The notes under the pieces were generated by a model. That model ran no database searches, was not told where the DNA came from, and saw only the letters and a program-made list of their open reading frames with translations. The position numbers and the translations under genes are program-made. A DNA stretch of 64,000 bases from Sporofaciens musculi (lineage in GTDB: Bacteria; Bacillota; Clostridia; Lachnospirales; Lachnospiraceae), in assembly GCF_009830285.1 (NCBI RefSeq), contig NZ_WUQX01000001.1, forward strand, positions 2,914,501-2,978,500, written 5' to 3'. Positions within the stretch are counted from its first letter, which is position 1; each line of letters starts with the position of its first letter. Of the stretch, positions 15,801 through 22,673 are shown in pieces.

Positions 15801-17048
15801 CTAGGCAGCAATCGCCGATAAATATATCTCTGTATTAGTAGGAATAAGTTGTATATTCTTAAATCCTAATCGAATAAATTCATTATGTATTAGTTTAGAT
15901 GTATTTATACCACGATAAATATCAACAAATTCTGTTCCAGGAATGATTAAGCCAGGAACAATACCATGTTTCTCCGAACACAAAAAACCATTAGCCACAG
16001 AAATAATAATTACTGCGTCAGTTTTTAGCACCCTATGTGCTTCTGATATTGCTTCCTTTATATCAAAAAACGATGAGTTGTATGTCCTTAAAGATACATA
16101 TAAATCATAACTATTATCAGGTATAGAAAACAAACTTCCAGCACTAGAAACAATAATCTTTGATAAAGGAATATGTTCTTTTATCCTTTCCAAACTACTT
16201 TGTACGATATCTACAAAAGTAACATGGGTACAATTGGAAAACAGAGCTATTGCCTCATGCCCACCACCAACACCAACATTTAATATATTAATAGCGGACA
16301 TATTTTTTTCAGATGACCTCTTATAAACAGATATAAAATTTTCTTTCCAGTCCACATCAAGCGAACGAGTATCATCTGAATAATTATACGATGCGTATTT
16401 ACTACTAAAAGCCTCGGATATCACACCAGATACAATACCGTTAGCTTCCGAATATTCAATCCCATATCTATCACAAAGTATTGATGCTATTGCAGATTTG
16501 CTTTTATTTGTATTAAGTTCATCCTTAGAAATAACAAACCCTCTTAATTTCAGCTTTTCAATAACCAAATTGCTAATTCTATTTTCAGAATAGTAAGGAC
16601 TATATTTGATATGTTGTTTACTTTCTGAAAAAAATTGATAGTTCTGTTCTAATATCTCACGCTGCAATTTATCAGGATAACGGTATACACAATCAAATAC
16701 AATAGCAGGATCATTATCCCAATAACATGTTAAAGTAGGGTCTGGAAGACCCACGTATATTTCATTAATGCTAATCCTCTTTAACAGTTTAATTAAATCA
16801 AATGAACAATCCTTTGATATTGTATTTATCGTAAGATAAATACTCTGTGCATGAGATATTTTGAGTTTCTGTATCTTTCTTAAAAGAACAAAATACCATG
16901 ATTCATTGCAAGTTTCACCTGAGTAAGCAGAACAGAGTAATTTGTTTTGTTCAGATACAAGAACAGTGCCTACCCGCAAAAGTGAAGGAGATACTTTCTT
17001 TGATATATCAATCGAATATTGCATCCAATACATACTGTTAACATTCAT
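15801..17048 (-). CDS. Degenerate RibD-like deaminase domain fused to SAM methyltransferase
   Basis: A 415-aa two-domain protein. Residues about 1-110 align with the RibD/CDA deaminase fold (YWMQYSIDISKKVSPSLLRV, then INEIYVGLPDPTLT). The zinc signature is abnormal: the usual HAE is CNE in ETCNESWYFVLL, and the PCxxC element is missing (ITINTIS-like region), so deamination is doubtful. Residues about 240-415 form a class I methyltransferase: NILNVGVGGGHEAIALF is motif I, VTFVDIVQSS is motif II, and YDLYVSLRTYN and EAHRVLKTDAVIIISVANG follow. It starts within 3 nt of the glycosylase stop, with GGAGGAT overlapping that gene's end, so the two are translationally coupled. A nucleobase, nucleotide or small-molecule substrate is likely; the identity is unknown. 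Confidence 0.65.
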   Translation of the reverse strand: MNVNSMYWMQYSIDISKKVSPSLLRVGTVLVSEQNKLLCSAYSGETCNESWYFVLLRKIQKLKISHAQSIYLTINTISKDCSFDLIKLLKRISINEIYVGLPDPTLTCYWDNDPAIVFDCVYRYPDKLQREILEQNYQFFSESKQHIKYSPYYSENRISNLVIEKLKLRGFVISKDELNTNKSKSAIASILCDRYGIEYSEANGIVSGVISEAFSSKYASYNYSDDTRSLDVDWKENFISVYKRSSEKNMSAINILNVGVGGGHEAIALFSNCTHVTFVDIVQSSLERIKEHIPLSKIIVSSAGSLFSIPDNSYDLYVSLRTYNSSFFDIKEAISEAHRVLKTDAVIIISVANGFLCSEKHGIVPGLIIPGTEFVDIYRGINTSKLIHNEFIRLGFKNIQLIPTNTEIYLSAIAA

Positions 17049-17051
17049 ATT

Positions 17052-17720
17052 TTATCCTCCTTGTCCCAAAATCGCTTCGTCAAAGGGCTTTTGTGTTAAC
17101 CCTAATGAGATAGACTTCCACAAGTACGAAGAAACAATCGTGGCATATTCATTCCAATTAGTAAAATATTTTGCTAATTCTTTTGAAGAAGGCAAGTCTT
17201 CTAAACCATACATCCATTGAATAGTACGCCTAATTGTTCCATCTCCTTTTGAAAGTACATTTTCTCGTCCTAATGAAAAAATTAAATACATTTCAGCCGT
17301 CCACTGCCCAATGCCCTTTAAAGCCGTTAACCTTGTGATAATCTCCTCATTTGAAAAGTTTTTAAACTCCTCAAAATCTATTCTCTTCTCAACAACACTT
17401 TCTGCTAATATTTTAATATACTCTACTTTACGACTGGACAACCCTACCTCCCGAAGATCACTAGTGCCTGTTGAAAACATTATATCGGGCGTTACATTAC
17501 CAAAAATGGTACAGATTCGTTGCCAAATGGTTTCACGAGCTTTATCGCTTATTTGCTGCCCTACAATATATTTGACAAGACATTTAAAACCATCTTTTTC
17601 CATAGCTAATTCGCTAGTACCGATGTATCTAATTAACCTTTCTAACGTCTTATCAGTACGAATAAGATATTGTACCTTCTCATCATTTAAATCATATTTT
17701 AAGTAAACCATATCTCTCAC
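17052..17720 (-). CDS. AlkA-type HhH-GPD DNA-3-methyladenine glycosylase
   Basis: The 222-aa protein contains the HhH-GPD core: KYIVGQQISDKARETIWQRI, then LTALKGIGQWTAEMYLIFSL (helix-hairpin-helix) and, after it, KGDGTIRRTI with the catalytic Asp. The family excises alkylated or otherwise damaged purines. It lacks the N-terminal beta domain of E. coli AlkA, which is common in Firmicutes. GTG 17720 is the longest start; ATG 17711 is also possible, and neither has a strong ribosome site. It heads an AT-rich gene set downstream of rlmD on the same strand and is coupled to the deaminase-methyltransferase gene. The context suggests dedicated base editing or self-protection rather than general repair. 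Confidence 0.85.
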   Translation of the reverse strand: MRDMVYLKYDLNDEKVQYLIRTDKTLERLIRYIGTSELAMEKDGFKCLVKYIVGQQISDKARETIWQRICTIFGNVTPDIMFSTGTSDLREVGLSSRKVEYIKILAESVVEKRIDFEEFKNFSNEEIITRLTALKGIGQWTAEMYLIFSLGRENVLSKGDGTIRRTIQWMYGLEDLPSSKELAKYFTNWNEYATIVSSYLWKSISLGLTQKPFDEAILGQGG

Positions 17721-17854
17721 TCACTCTAATCATTATTATAATCATTTACTTATTTTAATCTTTTCCCCATTCAGAAACACATATTTAAGGTTCAATTTTC
17801 CGCAATGTCCATCATTTCCTCAAAGGAAACCGTCCCACCATTTCTAAGCTACAA

Positions 17855-19522
17855 TCAAATCATACGAAAATGTTCCAATGCTTCTCTTATAGCCATTTCT
17901 TTCTCTAACGGACATTTTGGCTGTCTGGAATTTTCCGATTTTGGCAGATTATAATTTGCCCTCTCAATAATACCACATTTCTCCTTTACCTGTGCTATAT
18001 ATAAACTGCTGACTTTCAATCCCGTATGCTCCAACACATAATCCTTGATTTCCTCATAGGTGGCTTTGCTCTCCGCAGCCGTCAAATCAAGCTCGTCCAT
18101 CTGAAGCTCTACCTCGATATGTTGGTCTGCATGAAGTTTGGACAATAAACATACCGTCTCTACATGCACCGTCTGCGGAAACTGATCCACCGCCCTCACC
18201 CTCTCAACCTCATACCCTTCCCCCCTCAGGTACTTCAAATCCCTCGAAAGCGTCGCCGGATCACAACTCACATACACAACCCTCTTTGCCCCCATCTCAA
18301 CAATCGTCCTAAGCAGCCCCTCATCGCACCCTTTCCTTGGCGGGTCAACCACTACCACATCCGCATAATATTTTCTCCCCTCATGCTCCTCCTCATATTT
18401 CTTCCCAAATTCCGGCAGAACCTTCTCCGCCTTCCCCTCAAAAAACTCCACATTCCCAATCCCATTTATCTTAGCATTCATCCTTGCGTCCAAAACCGCC
18501 TGAGGCACAATCTCCACCCCATATACCTGTTTTGCCTTCTTTGCCAGAAACAGCGAAATAGTCCCAATCCCACAATACAGATCCCACACCGTTTCCTCAC
18601 CCGTAAGCTGCGCATATTCCATTGCCACCCCATAGAGCTTCTCCGTCTGCACAGGATTCACCTGATAAAAAGACAGCGGAGAAATCTGATACTTCACATC
18701 CCCAATCACATCTGTAATATACGTCTGCCCCCACAACAGGCGAATCTCATTCCCCATAATCACATTTGTTCTCTCCCGATTAACGCTATAAGTTATACTG
18801 GTCATACCTTCAATCCCAGACAAACGTTCTGCCAGTACCTCCCCATGTGGAATCCCATTCCCATTAATTACCAGACAGACCATAATCTCTCTGGTCCGGA
18901 AGCCGTATCGAATCAACACATGTCGAACCAGCCCCCTATGCTCCTCCTCATGATAGGCGCTGATACGAAATTCCTCCATAAAATCAATCACGCACCGCAG
19001 AATCCGTTCATTCACCTCCACCCCCAATGCACATCTGGTATTTGGAATAATACTGTGGGTTCTACCAGCATAGAACCCTGCGACAATCCTCCCATCTCTA
19101 TCCGTTCCAACTGGAAACTGGGCTTTATTCCTATATGCAAATGGATTCTCCATCCCCACAATCGGCTCCATAGCTTTTGAAACAATCTCCTCTGGTATCC
19201 CCCCAATCCGTATAAGCTTCTCTCTTACCTTGTCCTCCTTGAAGCTCAACTGCCTGCCATACTCCATCTCTTGAATTTGACACCCGCCGCAGCTTCGGGC
19301 CATGGGGCAGACAGGCTTTTTTACACGGAATTCGGAAGGCGTGACAATATTCACTAATTTTGCATATGCATAATTCTTCTTTGCCTTCATAATCTTGGCT
19401 TCCACAACATCCCCAATGACAGCGTCCTTAATAAACAGCGCATACCCTTCTATTTTCCCAATCCCTTCGCCATTGCTGCCTATATCCTCAATCCTTACTG
19501 TAGCAATATCATTCTTCCTCAT
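17855..19522 (-). CDS. rlmD: 23S rRNA (uracil-C5)-methyltransferase RlmD/RlmCD type
   Basis: A 555-aa enzyme. Residues 1-58 form a TRAM RNA-binding domain (MRKNDIATVRIEDIGSNGEG). A four-Cys iron-sulfur region has CPMARSCGGCQIQ. The methyltransferase core has VWDLYCGIGTISLFLA (SAM motif), VVVDPPRKGC and the catalytic VVYVSCDPATLSRDL. It methylates uridine in 23S rRNA. About 95 extra C-terminal residues (from LHADQHIEVELQMDELDLTA) form an appended domain found in many Clostridia homologues; its role is unknown to me. This is a chromosomal gene; the left mobile region begins within about 135 bp of its 3' end. Confidence 0.92.
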   Translation of the reverse strand: MRKNDIATVRIEDIGSNGEGIGKIEGYALFIKDAVIGDVVEAKIMKAKKNYAYAKLVNIVTPSEFRVKKPVCPMARSCGGCQIQEMEYGRQLSFKEDKVREKLIRIGGIPEEIVSKAMEPIVGMENPFAYRNKAQFPVGTDRDGRIVAGFYAGRTHSIIPNTRCALGVEVNERILRCVIDFMEEFRISAYHEEEHRGLVRHVLIRYGFRTREIMVCLVINGNGIPHGEVLAERLSGIEGMTSITYSVNRERTNVIMGNEIRLLWGQTYITDVIGDVKYQISPLSFYQVNPVQTEKLYGVAMEYAQLTGEETVWDLYCGIGTISLFLAKKAKQVYGVEIVPQAVLDARMNAKINGIGNVEFFEGKAEKVLPEFGKKYEEEHEGRKYYADVVVVDPPRKGCDEGLLRTIVEMGAKRVVYVSCDPATLSRDLKYLRGEGYEVERVRAVDQFPQTVHVETVCLLSKLHADQHIEVELQMDELDLTAAESKATYEEIKDYVLEHTGLKVSSLYIAQVKEKCGIIERANYNLPKSENSRQPKCPLEKEMAIREALEHFRMI

Positions 19523-19809
19523 TTTTACCCTCCATCTTGCACCTGACTCCCTCTAATACTTCGTCTGCCCCTAAGTCCCTGCCTTTTGGTATCCTTCCAA
19601 GCGTCGTCGCCTAATTTCCTAATAATACTTCATCCACTTCCCTGATTGGCCCTGTAAAAGCCAAAATGACCCTCAGCCGGCAAAGAACCACTCCTAACAA
19701 CCATTTGCTTCTCTGCCCACCAAGGGTTTTCTCATGCTAAAATATAAATCTCCAAACTACTTCATATGCTGTCAGAGCAAATACCTCTGTTCTAAATATC
19801 CCAATCCAA
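19523..19809. other. Intergenic region with no recognised feature
   Basis: 287 bp between yhaM and rlmD, both on the minus strand. The region is pyrimidine-rich on the plus strand. I see no convincing small gene, RNA or strong terminator. Confidence 0.4.
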
Positions 19810-20757
19810 CTATATCCCCATAGTCGTTTTTCTCAGATTCGACTCAAACAACCGATTATACCCCAACCAGTCATTGCTGTTCTTATCCTTAAAAATCTCC
19901 GTCAATGTCTGCATCTTTGCATCCGCACAGTCTGCAAAATTAAGGGCCAGAGCCTCTGCAAGCGCAGGCTTCTTTGGAGAGCCGTACTCTAGCTCACCGT
20001 GATGAGCCACGATACAGTGCTTCAATTCGCTTGCCAGCCTCTCCGGAAAGTCCGGTATCGACCTTACCGCATCACTCACCATCTCCACTCCAATGACAAT
20101 ATGCCCCAGAAGCTGCCCGTCGTCCGTATAGTCATTCTCTGGAAATGCAGACAACTCTCTGACCTTGCCGATATCATGGCAGATTGCCGCCGCGCACAAA
20201 AGATCCCTGTTCAAAATGGGATAAGCCCCAGCCATATATTCGCAGAACTTCACCACACTTAACGTATGCTCTAAAAGCCCTCCCGAAAATCCATGATGCA
20301 CACTCTTAGCCGCAGAGTGCGCCTTGAACCGCCGGATAAACGCCTCGTCCTTCACGAAATAAAATTCAATCATCTGCTTAAGATATGTGTTCCCAATCCT
20401 CCCCACATATCCCATAAGCTCACGAAACATCATCTCCGTATTTTTCTCACTGGTAGGCAGATAATCCGCCATAGCATACTCTTCCTCCTGCGCCTTGCGA
20501 ATCTGCTTGATGTTCAGTTGAAGATTATTGTTGTAATTAATTACCTCACCGTAAACCTCAATGAAATCCATTTCCTCATAATCCGCAATCCCGCCGGAAT
20601 TGGGGTCCCAAACCTTTCCGTCCAGAACTCCCGTCTTGTCCTGGAGAATCAGATTGTCATATGGCTTCCCGTTCCTTGTCTCCGCTGAACGCTTTCCCTT
20701 ACATAAATAAATATTCCTAATTGTCTCACCCTCACGAAGAGTATTGATATACCTCAT
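19810..20757 (-). CDS. yhaM: YhaM-type 3'-5' exoribonuclease (OB-fold plus HD domain)
   Basis: The start MRYINTLREGE at 20757 is chosen because AGAGG precedes it closely; an ATG six codons upstream lacks a site. Residues about 1-100 form an OB-fold nucleic-acid-binding domain (NLILQDKTGVLDGKVWDP). Residues 150-300 form an HD phosphohydrolase domain with metal ligands in GFSGGLLEHTLSVVKF, AAICHDIGKVREL, GHIVIGVEM and HCIVAHHGELEYGS. YhaM degrades RNA, and can degrade DNA, from the 3' end in Firmicutes. The length (315 aa) is normal. It stands alone as a chromosomal minus-strand gene. Confidence 0.92.
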   Translation of the reverse strand: MRYINTLREGETIRNIYLCKGKRSAETRNGKPYDNLILQDKTGVLDGKVWDPNSGGIADYEEMDFIEVYGEVINYNNNLQLNIKQIRKAQEEEYAMADYLPTSEKNTEMMFRELMGYVGRIGNTYLKQMIEFYFVKDEAFIRRFKAHSAAKSVHHGFSGGLLEHTLSVVKFCEYMAGAYPILNRDLLCAAAICHDIGKVRELSAFPENDYTDDGQLLGHIVIGVEMVSDAVRSIPDFPERLASELKHCIVAHHGELEYGSPKKPALAEALALNFADCADAKMQTLTEIFKDKNSNDWLGYNRLFESNLRKTTMGI

Positions 20758-20775
20758 TTTTCTGCCTCTTTTCAT

Positions 20776-21176
20776 TCTGTCAAAATTATTGTGTTTTTAT
20801 CTTAGTTAATCCTTTGCCCAAGCAGCCGCACATCGAAGGTGCCTAAGCAATTTTTCGCAGGATTTCCTACATCTCCTTACTCTATTCCTCAATCATTAGG
20901 TAATTGCGAAACTCTGGAAACCGCATAAATACTGGCTTTTTTGTTGCCATATTTTCTTTCGCTCCTCATCTCGTTTTAGATACATTACACAAAAAGTTTG
21001 CTTAAATGTAGATACTAAAACTCCTTTATTGTGTAGTTTCTACAAATTCTGAATGATGTGTTTCGCAATTGCCTATTCCTCAATCATGCAGATGCATCAC
21101 CATAGCTCTCCCATTCTCTTATGCATCTCCTGACTCTATCCTTCAGTCGCACAACCAAGCGACTCTCCCACTCCCT
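20776..21176. repeat. Intergenic region carrying a small inverted-repeat (MITE-like) element
   Basis: TAGGTAATTGCGAAAC (20897-20912) and GTTTCGCAATTGCCTA (21060-21075) are inverted repeats with one mismatch, about 150 bp apart. CTATTCCTCAATCAT (15 nt) occurs as an exact direct repeat at 20882-20896 and 21073-21087. Related CATCTCCTKACTCTAT strings recur near 20868, 21123 and 21178, the last at the 3' end of the HtrA-like gene. It could be a miniature transposable element or a locally duplicated tract. No protein is encoded. Confidence 0.5.
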
Positions 21177-22487
21177 TTACATCTCCTTACTTCCCACCGT
21201 CACCTTAAAATCTATATCCACATAACCATCCGCACCCTGGCGCTGTCCCTTAATCACCGCCTCACTTCCCACCTTCTTTTCCATTAGTGTCCCATGATAA
21301 ATCCCATAAGAGGTGATCTCCACATCATCTATGCCCGTAATGACGTCGCCGCTCTGGATGCCTGCCGCCATGGCCGGAGAGTCGGCATCCACATTCTTCA
21401 CATACAACCCCTTTGGAATACCCTGTTCTTCAATCTCCTCCGTGACATCCACGCCCCAAATCCCGATATAGGGAACGCCCTGACCGTTGGAGAGAAATTC
21501 GATTACATCCTTCACATCCGTAATCCCATATCCGATAATCAGCTCAGTACTCCCCTCCTCCGCGGCGCTCTGGTCGATTAAGGCAATAATCTCCCCCTTA
21601 AGATTCACAATGAACCCGCTTCCATTCTTAGAGCCTGCAATGTCCGTATTAATCAGCCGATATTGTCCGTCAGCCGAATCCAGCGTGTTTTTGCCAGAGG
21701 CAATCGAGCCGAACCCCATTGCACCCGCATACCCGAAAGGTTTACCAAGGACAATCGCAATATCCCCCTTAGAAACCGCATTGGAGCTTCCAAGAACCGC
21801 CGTATCAATCTGCGCCCATGTAGAATCCTGAATATCCGAACGGTTCACAGCATAGACGCCAAAGCCCAGATTACCGTCACTCTTTTTAAGGGTTGCCGGA
21901 TATGCCTGACCGTTGTTAAATACAATCTTTAATTCCTTCGCGTCCTTTGCCACCGAGGATTTCCCCAGAACCAAAAGCTCACGCCCGTTGTCTGCCACAA
22001 TCAAGCCTGACACACTATTCTTATAATCCTTGGACTCCTCCGTCCAGTCCTGGTCCTCCAAAACACCCGCAATCTCCACCACCGAACGGTTCGCCTTGAC
22101 GCCAATGGTCGTCAAGGACTGCTGCATCTGCCGATAACTGTCCGCGTCCAGCGGCGGCTGCACAACCTCCTCCACAGGCGGAGGGGCTTGTTCTTCCTCC
22201 TCCTGAGACTCCTCCTCCTGGGGAATCGTAACCTTCTGCGGGTCGTCCTGAAAAATACTGTCCATAGCGGGCTTCATGGCGCTGAAGCTAAAACAGGCAA
22301 ACACGCCGAACACCAATCCCAGACCCGCCATCCGGAAAAAGCCCTTCCGCTCACCCCTCCGGTCCCGCTTAATCGTCTCCTGCAAAAATGAATACTCCCT
22401 AAACTCCTCCTGCATATCCTCCTGCGCAGCCTCCGAAGTATCCTCCTGTGGATGTAATTCTTCCCTTGGATCTTTCCGTTCTTCCAT
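21177..22487 (-). CDS. HtrA/DegP-like membrane protein with PDZ domain, catalytic triad lost
   Basis: A 436-aa protein with an acidic cytoplasmic N-terminus, one membrane helix at about residues 52-72 (FFRMAGLGLVFGVFACFSFS), an acidic/proline linker, a trypsin-like S1C domain and a C-terminal PDZ domain (GLYVKNVDADSPAMAAGIQS). The expected catalytic residues are replaced. The His position is Ser (GKSSVAKDAKEL instead of TNxHVV). The Asp position is Gly (NLGFGVYAV instead of TDLAVLK). The nucleophile position is Gly (KNGSGFIVN instead of GNSGGPLVN). It is therefore probably a non-proteolytic PDZ scaffold or envelope sensor. The gene diverges from mutS2. Confidence 0.85.
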   Translation of the reverse strand: MEERKDPREELHPQEDTSEAAQEDMQEEFREYSFLQETIKRDRRGERKGFFRMAGLGLVFGVFACFSFSAMKPAMDSIFQDDPQKVTIPQEEESQEEEEQAPPPVEEVVQPPLDADSYRQMQQSLTTIGVKANRSVVEIAGVLEDQDWTEESKDYKNSVSGLIVADNGRELLVLGKSSVAKDAKELKIVFNNGQAYPATLKKSDGNLGFGVYAVNRSDIQDSTWAQIDTAVLGSSNAVSKGDIAIVLGKPFGYAGAMGFGSIASGKNTLDSADGQYRLINTDIAGSKNGSGFIVNLKGEIIALIDQSAAEEGSTELIIGYGITDVKDVIEFLSNGQGVPYIGIWGVDVTEEIEEQGIPKGLYVKNVDADSPAMAAGIQSGDVITGIDDVEITSYGIYHGTLMEKKVGSEAVIKGQRQGADGYVDIDFKVTVGSKEM

Positions 22488-22673
22488 AGACCCACCCTTC
22501 TCTTTCTTTCCATAATGAACCGCCGAAAACCTCTGGCAATTTTGTCCCGATTGCCACTCACATCCCTAAATACATCCTATCGGATATAGTATACTCCAAG
22601 AAAGACGATTGTTCAATATTTATCCTTCCCTTTATGGCGTAAATAGGTTAGAATAGTTCTAGGTGATTAAATT

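Noticed and set aside
18164-19180. Long 338-codon open frame on the plus strand inside rlmD
   Set aside because: It is antisense to a full-length, well-conserved enzyme and its translation (His/Pro/Leu/Ile-rich) has no domain character; it is a shadow of codon bias.
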